A stretch of DNA of 35,868 bases, taken from the NCBI GenBank assembly GCA_028713285.1, contig JAQTOP010000029.1, forward strand, positions 1 to 35,868, in the 5' to 3' direction. The notes under the pieces were generated by a model. The model made no database searches and had not been told where the DNA came from. It worked only from the letters and a program-made list of their open reading frames with translations. The stretch comes from Terrimicrobiaceae bacterium. GTDB taxonomy: Bacteria > Verrucomicrobiota > Verrucomicrobiia > Chthoniobacterales > JAATET01. The position numbers were made by a program, and so were the translations under genes. Positions 22,426 through 30,306 of the stretch are shown one piece after another. The number at the start of each line of letters is the position of its first letter. The first letter of the stretch is position 1.

Positions 22426-25218
22426 ATGCGCCCGGAGAAATCGTCCCAGCCGGCAGGATGGCCAGCCCGGGGCTCGGCGCTCATTTCGACGCTGCTCGTC
22501 ATCGTCGTGCTCACGATTGTCGCCGTCGCCTTTCTCCAGAGCATGACCATGGAGCGGCAGGCTGCGCGTGGTTACTTGAATCGCTATCTTGCCGAATCGG
22601 CGGCGCGCGCCGGTCTGGCGGATGCGATGCGCCGGCTGGAAAATGGCGCCGGCGATTCGCAGTTCCATTTCGTTGTCGCGACCGAGAATCCGGACACCAT
22701 CGACGAACGCCTTGCACTTCTTACTCTCAATCCAGGAAAGACCACGGTGCGCAAGGAAATTGCCCTGGCGAGCGTGCCCGGCGAGGCAGGCGCGAGCACG
22801 AACTCGTTCAAGCTGGACCTCACGCCGCAGGCGACAAAGCGCACGCAGCGCACGGTGGCATGGCGGCCGCTCAACGACGCGAAGGGCCGCGAAGTGGCGC
22901 GCTACGGATTTTGGGTGGATGCCGCCGGCAGCAAGCAGGATGCCCGAATGCACTCGGGGATCAAAAACCCGCACACCCATACGGAATCCGGCTCGAAACG
23001 CGATGCGCTGCAGACCCTCGCCGAGGTGCCGCTCGTGGCCTCCGACGGCACCGTTTTTTCCCCGGGGCAATCGACGCCTTTGCGAGCGTATCAATATTTC
23101 ACCGACGCGAAGGACCGCATTCCGCTTTTGACCGCGGCGAGCATCAATCAGGTCGCCGTGCCCTCGCCCGGGGCGTCGGAGCGGGATTTCACCATCGATG
23201 TGCCGGCTGCATTGCTCACCCCCGAGGGCAAGCCGCGTCTGAATTTGCAACGCCTGAAGTGCTACATCGACGGCGACCCATTCGAAGAGCCGGGCGAGGA
23301 GTTCGACGGGGACGGCAAACCGATCCCGATCGAGTCCGTCGCCTACCCCGGTCTCCCGGTGGACCAGGGCCCAACGAAGCCGCGTTTTGAACTTGTCAAG
23401 CAACTGCTCAACGAGGACGGCACGCACCCGCCGGAGACCAAAAACCCATGGGGCTACGGAAACCTCGAAATCGTCACGCGCATCCTTCCCGCGACGGATG
23501 CGAACGGAACGCACACGCAGGCCCGGCAATTCGTCGCCAACCTGCTCGACTACATTGACAGCGACATTATTCCCACGAGCGACGGCGACCCCGGCCCCGC
23601 CCCGAGCAGCGGCAGCGTCTCCGGGCAGCACCCGAGCCTCGAGGACTTCGTGCTGCCCGCACAGCCCGCCCCTCCCACCGTGCTCGGGGTCGAGGCCAGG
23701 CTCGATCCGGGCGGGGGAATCCGCGGGCATCCCTACATCACCTACGTCGGGCAGGGATTCATCTTCAATAGCGCTTCCACCCGCGTGCTCGGCTGGACGG
23801 GGATGGCCTACCCGTGGTCCGCAACAGCGAAGATGGGCAGCGGCTCCTCGACCTATTACCAGGTCGAAATGCAGGTTGGCCTTGCGGGCTCCGCGAGCGG
23901 CGGCCGCGGACCGCGCGTGATGAGCGAGAGGTCCAGCGATCCGCAGGGCTACTTCCTGCACGGCTGGCTCGCGCAGGAATCGAATTTCCGAGGGGAATAC
24001 CGAACCAGGGAATTTGCCCCCCGGAGCTACATCCTTTTCCCCCGCGGCTGGTCGGGCAGCCAGCTGGACATGGCCAACGGCTACTTCTCGTGCGGCAACC
24101 CGATGGCGGTGACCTTCACCAACCTCGCGTCGAAGATCGAGGTGCTGCGCCTCATTTACAAGGATCCCGTCCGACAGAACCAGCGCTGCCTGGTGCAGGA
24201 TCTTGGAGCGCTGAGCGCCCTGCCGCGTCAGCCAAGGAACTTCACTCCATCGACGGCACTCGTCAAACTTGGCCAGCCCGGCTACAGCGCCTTCAGCGAT
24301 TGGCACTACCTTGGAGATCCCCGGCTGAATTTTCAAAAGCCCGATTCCACGCATGCCGAGTGGGTGCTGGCCAGCACCATCCTGCCCGCTACCTCCAGCG
24401 ACACGGGGGCGAAGGGCGTGCTGCCAGCTGGAAATGCGGACATTTACCACACGCCGCTCAACAACCGAAAAGATCCACTCCAGGGAATGGACGTAATGAC
24501 CAACAAATGGCTGTTCAACCAAACTGGCCTCATAAATCACTTCCCCGCCGCCATCGACCCGACAAAATCAAACATCGGCTATCGCCCCAGCCCGTCCGGC
24601 GGGAAGGATGCCCAGTTTTACGGGGAGGCGCCCGCGCCCGCGATGCTGTCCTGCGCCGAACTCGGATTCATTCACGCCGGGGCCCCATGGCAGACGCTCA
24701 CGCTTTTCAACGATCCGGAACGCTTCAAGGACAGCGATCTCGACCACGCCGACTGGCTGCTGCTCGATTACATCGACATCGGCACCCCGCCGCGCCACCT
24801 CAATGCCGCAGGCCAGCGCGAGGTCTATGGCCAGATCAATGGAAACACGGGCAACCGCACGACGCTTCGCGCCCTGCTCCAGGATGTGGGGGACGTCGCT
24901 TCACCTGCCAGGGTGATCGATCAGGTGCTCGCGAGCGCGCGGCGGCCCTTCGTCGAGCCGGCAGCCATTTTCTCCGAACCGGGATTCAAGAACGATCTGG
25001 CCAATGACTCGGATCGGGAGAGATTCGTCGGCCAGATGTATCCGGCGCTCACCGCCCATTCGCAGAAATTCACCGTCTATTCGGCCGGCGAGGCGCGGGA
25101 CAATGGGCGCACGCTCTCCCATGTCACGCTCGCCGCCGACGTCGAGCTTCGCTACGAAAAACAGGCGGACGGCACTCAACAACTCAAACCTCGCGTCTTA
25201 AGAACCTACATTCCATGA
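22426..25218 (+). CDS. Large pilin-like protein A2, second Verru_Chthon cassette A-type paralogue
   Basis: 930-aa paralogue of A1. The N-terminal block from GSALISTLLVIVVLT to QAARGYLNRY differs from A1 at only about 7 of 39 positions. The rest is strongly diverged, keeping short landmarks such as RYGFWVD near 160 and GKPRLNLQRL near 270. As in A1 there is no Glu at pilin position 5, so the N-terminus resembles GspK/PilX. The body is large and extracytoplasmic in character, with Gly/Ser-rich and Pro-rich segments (for example near 395-410) and aromatic-rich regions. It has no D, B or C genes of its own and would have to share those upstream. The ATG at 22426 has no strong ribosome binding site; the stop overlaps the next gene as ATGA. 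Function inferred only by analogy with A1. Confidence 0.72.
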   Translation: MRPEKSSQPAGWPARGSALISTLLVIVVLTIVAVAFLQSMTMERQAARGYLNRYLAESAARAGLADAMRRLENGAGDSQFHFVVATENPDTIDERLALLTLNPGKTTVRKEIALASVPGEAGASTNSFKLDLTPQATKRTQRTVAWRPLNDAKGREVARYGFWVDAAGSKQDARMHSGIKNPHTHTESGSKRDALQTLAEVPLVASDGTVFSPGQSTPLRAYQYFTDAKDRIPLLTAASINQVAVPSPGASERDFTIDVPAALLTPEGKPRLNLQRLKCYIDGDPFEEPGEEFDGDGKPIPIESVAYPGLPVDQGPTKPRFELVKQLLNEDGTHPPETKNPWGYGNLEIVTRILPATDANGTHTQARQFVANLLDYIDSDIIPTSDGDPGPAPSSGSVSGQHPSLEDFVLPAQPAPPTVLGVEARLDPGGGIRGHPYITYVGQGFIFNSASTRVLGWTGMAYPWSATAKMGSGSSTYYQVEMQVGLAGSASGGRGPRVMSERSSDPQGYFLHGWLAQESNFRGEYRTREFAPRSYILFPRGWSGSQLDMANGYFSCGNPMAVTFTNLASKIEVLRLIYKDPVRQNQRCLVQDLGALSALPRQPRNFTPSTALVKLGQPGYSAFSDWHYLGDPRLNFQKPDSTHAEWVLASTILPATSSDTGAKGVLPAGNADIYHTPLNNRKDPLQGMDVMTNKWLFNQTGLINHFPAAIDPTKSNIGYRPSPSGGKDAQFYGEAPAPAMLSCAELGFIHAGAPWQTLTLFNDPERFKDSDLDHADWLLLDYIDIGTPPRHLNAAGQREVYGQINGNTGNRTTLRALLQDVGDVASPARVIDQVLASARRPFVEPAAIFSEPGFKNDLANDSDRERFVGQMYPALTAHSQKFTVYSAGEARDNGRTLSHVTLAADVELRYEKQADGTQQLKPRVLRTYIP

Positions 25219-25748
25219 AAGCTTTCCTATGCAGCCTGCTCGCCACGGCTTGCACCGCACTGTCAATCGCCGCGAGCCTCGCGCAGACGCCACCGATTCA
25301 AATCGAAAGTTTCCAGGTCGAGCGGGCCACCCTGCCCGGAACGCAGCGGCCCTGGACCAAACTCACCTGCACGATCAACAACCGCGGCACCTGGGCCGAC
25401 GGCCTCTCGTTCAACTACACCGTGCTGGCGGAACTCGGCGGCAGCGCGAAATCGCGCAACGTGCTCACCGGAGGCGCCACCTACATCAATGTCCCATCGG
25501 GCAAGTCCCAGGCGGTGATGTATCTCAGCCCGAACGCCGTGGCCCGCTTCGGCGAACCCGTGGCCGCCAGCGTCCAACTGGACCGGGGCGAGCGGACGAT
25601 TCAGACTTTCAATTGGACGGGAAAATCGAGTCCGGAAGCCGACTGGGCGAGCAAGTATCCGACACAAAACGGCGCCCTGCTGAACGTGCGGGCGACTCCC
25701 TGGAGCCTGCTGGATTCGGAGCGGGGCGGAGACCTGATCGTCAATTAG
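25215..25748 (+). CDS. Secreted protein of unknown function, coupled to A2
   Basis: 177-aa exported protein. A signal peptide (MKAFLCSLLATACTALSIAAS) precedes LAQTPPIQIESFQVE, with cleavage likely near SLA-QTP. I recognise no family. The mature part looks like a single beta-sandwich: FQVERATLPGTQRPWTKLTC opens the domain, and alternating strands run through INNRGTWADGLSFNYTVLAEL and a late SVQLDRGERTIQTFNW. It could be a CARDB/Ig-like fold ('comparative' NNRGTW...). The start overlaps the A2 stop as ATGA (25215-25218), mirroring the secreted gene behind A1 although the sequences do not resemble each other. The pairing suggests a dedicated partner of A2. Last gene of the cassette region before a 116-nt gap. 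Confidence 0.68.
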   Translation: MKAFLCSLLATACTALSIAASLAQTPPIQIESFQVERATLPGTQRPWTKLTCTINNRGTWADGLSFNYTVLAELGGSAKSRNVLTGGATYINVPSGKSQAVMYLSPNAVARFGEPVAASVQLDRGERTIQTFNWTGKSSPEADWASKYPTQNGALLNVRATPWSLLDSERGGDLIVN

Positions 25749-25843
25749 CTTGGCGGCGGGTGCGGCTTGTCCGCTGGGGGGAAGGATTCGTTTCAAAAAC
25801 GTCACCACCGCGCGATAGGCTGGAACTGAACCTGCTTCATGCT

Positions 25844-25861
25844 GGCAGAAACCTTTCTGCC
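25844..25861 (+). promoter_or_regulatory. perfect hairpin directly before the PEP-CTERM gene start
   Basis: GGCAGAAA-CC-TTTCTGCC is a perfect 8-bp inverted repeat ending 3 nt before ATG 25865, where the ribosome binding site should be. No Shine-Dalgarno sequence is visible otherwise. It could act as a translational block or as a protein-binding site on DNA or RNA. The rest of the 116-nt gap (25749-25864) shows no clear promoter hexamers. Confidence 0.5.
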
Positions 25862-25864
25862 TTT

Positions 25865-28036
25865 ATGAATAAAATGCTCTTGCGATTCGCGTGCGTTCTG
25901 GGCGCCGCGCCTTTGCTGACTTCCGCGCTCGCCGATACCGTGAGCGCTTCCGCGGCGCTGAGCGCCACCGTGCAGGTTGCCGGGCCGCGCACGGGAACCA
26001 GTGGCACGAATTTCCTCAACGTCGAAGGCTCGAACAACAACACATTCGCCTCCTATGGCGTGCTGGATTTCAACGTCAATTCCTTCAACCTCGCCTTTGC
26101 GGCCACGGCCGTCTCGAATCTCTCTCTGTCGCTCACCGAGGCGAACTCCGCATTTACCGTGGCGAGCGGAGCCCTGGCGTTTTATCTCGTCACGGACACG
26201 ACAACGAGCATCGCCAACGACGGCTCGAGCCCGCTCATTTACAATAGCGCCTTTGCACCCCAAGGCCTTGGCACCCAGTTGGGCGCGACACCGTTCCTGC
26301 TCGGGACCGGCAACTTTTCGACCAACTCGGGAAACACCGGCTCCGGCACGGTGGACACGTATTCGCTCTCTCTCAGCAGCGACGCGCAGATTTACTTCCT
26401 CAGCCAGCTCAACTCGGCCGGCTCGAAGCTCCGCCTCGTCGTCGCTCCGACGGACGCCACGGGCGCCTCGACCTGGGCCGGCTCGACGAACAGCACCACG
26501 GCCAACCGCCCGCAGCTCACATTCAACGTGACGCTCAATCAACCGACCCTCACATGGATCGGCGGCAGCGGCACGTGGAATGCCACAGGCGGCGCCGACT
26601 GGAGCGGCGGAGCGTGGGATTCCACCAAGACGGCTGTCTTCGCGACCGGCTCGGGCACCGTCACACTCGGCACACCCGTCACGACAATCGGCATCAAGTT
26701 CGCGAGCAGCGGATACACCGTCGCCGGAACAGCCGCCAACCCGCTCACACTCTCCAGCGACGCGGGGGGCAATGCCATCGCCGTGGACGGAACCGACGCC
26801 ACGATCAGCGCCGTCCTCGCCGGCTCCTCCGGCCTGGCAAAAAATGGGACCGGCCTGCTCGCCCTCGAAGGAGCGAATATTTTCACCGGAACCGTAACGA
26901 TCAATTCCGGCACCCTCCAGATCGCCGCCGATGCGGCTCTGGGTGCGGCGGCCAACGGCGTCGCGCTCAACGGAGGCACCTTGCGCGCGAAGACCGGCAG
27001 CGCGGTCACACTTGGCGCGGGCCGCACGCTCACGGGCTCCGGCACTCTTGATGGGAACACCGGCCTGCAGCTCGACGGGGCGGTGGATGCCGGGGCGCTC
27101 ACCGTCACCTCCAGCGGTCCCGTGATCTTCGCCGGCCCGTCGGCCGCTTTTTCCAGCATCAATCTCCAGAGCGGCAGCCATCTCACCGTTTCCGCTCCGC
27201 TCACCAGCACCGCGCGCACGACTTTCTCCGGCGACGGCACGGTCACTCTCGGTGGAGACAATTCCGCCTACGGTTTCGGCATCACGATGAGCAAGGGCGC
27301 GGGCTCCGTCGGACCGACGGTGGCTCTTGGCTCGGCCAGTGCGCTCGGCACGAGCACGCTCTTCCTCAATGCCGGCACGCTGAGCGCGTCGGGGAATTTC
27401 ACGGGCGCAAATGCCATCTCCGCGCCGGTGAGTCTGGGCGGAAGCGTGACACTCAGCGGCGGCGATATGGAGTTCGCCAGCTTCGGGTTCTTCGGAAGCA
27501 CCGCCAAACGCCTCACCGTGCTGAACAACGTCACGATCTCCACAGCCATCACCTCCGGCACAGCGGCGAATACGTTGATCAAAGCCGGCGCGGGAAAATT
27601 GACGCTGACGGCGGTCAATTCCTACGGCGACGGCACGCAGATCCTCGCGGGCACGCTCGAAGTGGCCAGCGCCGGCTCGCTTGGGCTGGGAGACGTAACC
27701 GTCGCTGCCGAGAGCGCCATCCCCGCCGTGTTGCGGCTGGATTCGAATGCCGCCATCGACGACCTCTCGAACGTCTTCATCGTGAATTCGGCGGGTCCGA
27801 GTTCGCTCGACCTCAATTTCAGCAGCTCTCTGTTCGAGAGCGTGAACAGCCTCACGATCAACGGCACACCCATCGCCCCCGGCGACTACAGCGCATCCAA
27901 TCTGCACGATTACCTCACGGGAACCGGAAATCTGCGCGTGCTCTCCGCGGTGCCCGAGCCCGGCATCGTGGCGTTGCTGCTCCTCGGCGGGATGGCGATG
28001 GTGGCGTGGGTGCGGCGACGCCAGCCTGCCGCTTAG
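25865..28036 (+). CDS. PEP-CTERM protein with autotransporter-associated beta-strand repeats
   Basis: 723-aa surface or exported protein. A signal peptide ends at about ALA before DTVSAS (residue 23). Residues about 28-220 resemble a DNRLRE/CBM96-type beta domain. From about 228, LTWIGGSGTWNATGGADWS opens the repeat region typical of autotransporter-associated beta-strand proteins, with clear units near 328-375 (GTGLLALEGANIFTGT...INSGTLQ) and 575-620 (GAGKLTLTAVNSYGDGT...LAGTLEV). The C-terminus is a sorting signal: VPEP followed by a hydrophobic stretch and RRRQPAA (696-723), the exosortase (EpsH) target. The frame is open upstream to 25229, but ATG 25865 starts the signal peptide. No exosortase gene is present here. 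It is a likely surface-anchored adhesin or extracellular matrix component. Confidence 0.88.
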   Translation: MNKMLLRFACVLGAAPLLTSALADTVSASAALSATVQVAGPRTGTSGTNFLNVEGSNNNTFASYGVLDFNVNSFNLAFAATAVSNLSLSLTEANSAFTVASGALAFYLVTDTTTSIANDGSSPLIYNSAFAPQGLGTQLGATPFLLGTGNFSTNSGNTGSGTVDTYSLSLSSDAQIYFLSQLNSAGSKLRLVVAPTDATGASTWAGSTNSTTANRPQLTFNVTLNQPTLTWIGGSGTWNATGGADWSGGAWDSTKTAVFATGSGTVTLGTPVTTIGIKFASSGYTVAGTAANPLTLSSDAGGNAIAVDGTDATISAVLAGSSGLAKNGTGLLALEGANIFTGTVTINSGTLQIAADAALGAAANGVALNGGTLRAKTGSAVTLGAGRTLTGSGTLDGNTGLQLDGAVDAGALTVTSSGPVIFAGPSAAFSSINLQSGSHLTVSAPLTSTARTTFSGDGTVTLGGDNSAYGFGITMSKGAGSVGPTVALGSASALGTSTLFLNAGTLSASGNFTGANAISAPVSLGGSVTLSGGDMEFASFGFFGSTAKRLTVLNNVTISTAITSGTAANTLIKAGAGKLTLTAVNSYGDGTQILAGTLEVASAGSLGLGDVTVAAESAIPAVLRLDSNAAIDDLSNVFIVNSAGPSSLDLNFSSSLFESVNSLTINGTPIAPGDYSASNLHDYLTGTGNLRVLSAVPEPGIVALLLLGGMAMVAWVRRRQPAA

Positions 28037-28037
28037 A

Positions 28038-28076
28038 GCCGCTTCGGCACAGGCGCCCTGTCCGGAGAGTGGCGGC
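28038..28076 (+). terminator. possible structured 3' end after the PEP-CTERM gene
   Basis: Outer stem GCCGC (28038-28042)/GCGGC (28072-28076) encloses ACAGG-CGC-CCTGT (28049-28061). It lies just after the stop and could terminate transcription, but no T tract follows. The remainder of the gap to 28159 shows nothing recognisable. Confidence 0.3.
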
Positions 28077-28159
28077 AACCGGCCGCGATCCAAAGCGACA
28101 CGCGTGAAACCCACGCATCTCCCTCGCCGCCGCAAGTCGTTCACGCTATTGTAGCTCCC

Positions 28160-28624
28160 GTGCAAAATCGATGGTTCCCATTCGCTGTTCTGCTAGTGGC
28201 GCTCGCCGGCAATGGCCTGGCTGCGTCCGTAGATCAGCCTCAACAGAAGCTTCCGACCATCCCGTTGACGGTCTCGGGGAAGACGCTCTCGGCCGAGGTG
28301 GCGGATGATGAGACTGAACGCGAGCAGGGAATGATGTTTCGCAAGTCGATGGCCGACGGCGAGGCGATGCTCTTCGTGCTCGATGCGCCGGAGCATGTCG
28401 CCTTCTGGATGCGGAATACCACGATCCCGCTTTCGGTCGCCTATCTCAATCCCACCGGAATGATCCTCGAGATTTACGATCTACAGCCTCGCGACGAACG
28501 GCCTGCGAACAGCCGGTTCGACACGATTGCCTACGCCATCGAGGTGCCGCAGGGCTGGTTTGCGCGCAATGGCATCCTGCCCGGCGTGCCCGTGAAGGGC
28601 CTGCCGGCGCTCCCGCGCCGGTAG
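28160..28624 (+). CDS. Secreted DUF192 family protein
   Basis: 154-aa exported DUF192 protein. It starts at GTG 28160 with the leader MQNRWFPFAVLLVALAGNG and probable cleavage near LAA before SVDQPQ. The DUF192 core has EREQGMMFRKSM (52-63), AMLFVLDAPEHVAFWMRNT (about 68-86), IPLSVAYL and GWFARNGILPG near the end. Length is standard for the family, whose biochemical role is unknown to me. It stands alone, convergent with the RNase G gene 38 nt downstream. Confidence 0.88.
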   Translation: MQNRWFPFAVLLVALAGNGLAASVDQPQQKLPTIPLTVSGKTLSAEVADDETEREQGMMFRKSMADGEAMLFVLDAPEHVAFWMRNTTIPLSVAYLNPTGMILEIYDLQPRDERPANSRFDTIAYAIEVPQGWFARNGILPGVPVKGLPALPRR

Positions 28625-28627
28625 CTG

Positions 28628-28656
28628 CGCGGAAGTTTTCGCGTCGGCGAGCGCCG
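28628..28656. terminator. hairpins between convergent DUF192 and rng genes
   Basis: CGCGGAA-GT-TTTCGCG (28628-28643, one G-T pair) and CGGC/GCCG (28645-28656) occupy the 38-nt gap between two convergent 3' ends. They are plausible bidirectional termination structures, without long T tracts. Confidence 0.35.
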
Positions 28657-28662
28657 GTGGGC

Positions 28663-30246
28663 CTATGGCTTCAGTTCCGCGCCGGTGACGGCATTCGTAA
28701 TCACGAAATGCTCGTGATGGAACGTCGGATCGGCTCGGAACGTCAGCCGGCCGGCGTAGCGGCGCTCGATGTCGATGAGGAGATCTTCGTCTTCCTCGCG
28801 CAGCCGGGCGAGCAGGTCGGGGTGGACGGCGATCTTGATCTCGTGGACGTCGGCCGAGTGCCTCTTCATCACCGAGTGCAGGGTGCGCTGAAGTTCCACG
28901 CTCATCGTCATGGGACTCTTGACGCGGCCGCGGCCATTGCAATGCGGGCAGAGGACGAACTGCGTGCTTGCGAGGCTTTCCTGCGCGCGCTGGCGGGTCA
29001 TTTCCATGAGCCCGAGCGCGGAGATGGGCAGCACGTGAGTGCGGGCCTTGTCGCGCTTGAGGCGGTCCTTCACCCGTTGGAAGACGGCCTGCTGGTCCTT
29101 GCGGCTCTTCATGTCGATGAAGTCTCCGACGATGAGGCCGCCGATGTTGCGCAGGCGGAGCTGGCGGGAGATCTCGTCCGCGGCTTCGAGGTTCGTGGTA
29201 AGGATGGTTTTCTCCATGTCCTTGCCGCCTTTGTTGCGGCCGGTGTTCACGTCGATGGCGATCATGGCCTCAGTCTCGTCGATGACGATGTAGCCGCCGC
29301 AGGGCAGCCAGACCTGGCGGTGGAATGCGGATTCGATCTGCGGCTGGACGCCGAAAAAATCGAAGATCGGCTGCGCGCCGCCGTAGTGATGCACGCGCTT
29401 CTTCGCGCGCTTCGAGATATTCTCGACGAGCACCTGCATGCGCTCGAAGGAATGGAGGTCATCGACGAGCACTTCGTCCACTTCGTCGGTGAGGAAGTCG
29501 CGCACCGAGCGGTCGATGAGGTCGGGTTCGCGGAAGAGCTCCACGGGCGCCTTCTTCTCCTCCATGCCCTTTTCAATTTCCGCCCACTGGTCGAGCAGCA
29601 GCCCCAGATCGCGCACGAAGTAGCGGGCGCGCTGCCCCTGGCCGGCTGTGCGCATGATGACGCCCATGCCGTCGGGGAGCTCCAGCTCGCGAAGGATCTT
29701 GCGCAGGCGGTCGCGCTCCTTGGGTTCGTCGATCTTGCGCGAGATGCCGCACTGGTCGTTGAAGGGCATCAGCACGAGGTAGCGGCCCGGCATGCTGATA
29801 TTCGTCGTGATGCGGGGGCCCTTGTTGCTGATCGGCCCCTTGCTGACCTGCACGATGACGTCCGATCCGACCGGGTAGATCGTCGGGATGTCCTTGGCGG
29901 TGATTTTTTTCTGCGGCTTCCTGCCGCCGCCCTTGCCCTCGCGGGCCACGGCCTCGATGCCGCTGTCGAGCGCGGCGGGAATGGCGTCCCAGAAGTGGAG
30001 GAAGGCGTTTTTCTCGAAGCCGATGTCCACGAACATCGCCTTGAGCCCGTGCTCGATGTTGCGGACTTTGCCCTTGTAGATTCCGCCGACGATATTGCGG
30101 TCGGTCTCGCGCTCGATGGTGTATTCTTCGAGCCGGTTATTCTCGAGCAGCGCGACGCGCTTCTCGAGCTTCTCGCAGCTCACAATCAATTTCGTTCCAG
30201 TGGGCTTGCGGCCCAATCCCAAAATGCGTTTCACAGTTTCGATCAT
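28663..30246 (-). CDS. rng: Ribonuclease G (RNase E/G family)
   Basis: 527-aa endoribonuclease that acts in rRNA 5'-end maturation and mRNA decay. The S1 domain spans about 40-145 (NIVGGIYKGKVRNI ... KAMFVDIGFEKNAFLH) and contains a Gly/Lys-rich insertion at about 100-118. The catalytic DNase I-like domain carries the metal-binding aspartates in AIDVNTG (D332) and GDFIDM (D375 and D378). The Zn-link cysteines are in LCPHCNGRG (C433, C436). The C-terminal 80 residues match RNase G length, with no long RNase E-type scaffold region. It follows mrdA by 60 nt on the same strand, as the distal gene of the mre cluster, an arrangement also seen in E. coli where rng lies downstream of mreBCD. Start ATG 30246. 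Confidence 0.93.
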   Translation of the reverse strand: MIETVKRILGLGRKPTGTKLIVSCEKLEKRVALLENNRLEEYTIERETDRNIVGGIYKGKVRNIEHGLKAMFVDIGFEKNAFLHFWDAIPAALDSGIEAVAREGKGGGRKPQKKITAKDIPTIYPVGSDVIVQVSKGPISNKGPRITTNISMPGRYLVLMPFNDQCGISRKIDEPKERDRLRKILRELELPDGMGVIMRTAGQGQRARYFVRDLGLLLDQWAEIEKGMEEKKAPVELFREPDLIDRSVRDFLTDEVDEVLVDDLHSFERMQVLVENISKRAKKRVHHYGGAQPIFDFFGVQPQIESAFHRQVWLPCGGYIVIDETEAMIAIDVNTGRNKGGKDMEKTILTTNLEAADEISRQLRLRNIGGLIVGDFIDMKSRKDQQAVFQRVKDRLKRDKARTHVLPISALGLMEMTRQRAQESLASTQFVLCPHCNGRGRVKSPMTMSVELQRTLHSVMKRHSADVHEIKIAVHPDLLARLREEDEDLLIDIERRYAGRLTFRADPTFHHEHFVITNAVTGAELKP

Positions 30247-30306
30247 TCAATGGTGTGCCCGTGGCCTGGCGGCCGGGCAAAGTTAAGGTGATGGATGGTT
30301 TCATCC

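Noticed and set aside
25229-25864. Upstream extension of the PEP-CTERM frame to 25229
   Set aside because: It overlaps the secreted gene at 25215-25748 in another frame and gives an Arg/His-rich sequence; the signal peptide starts at 25865.
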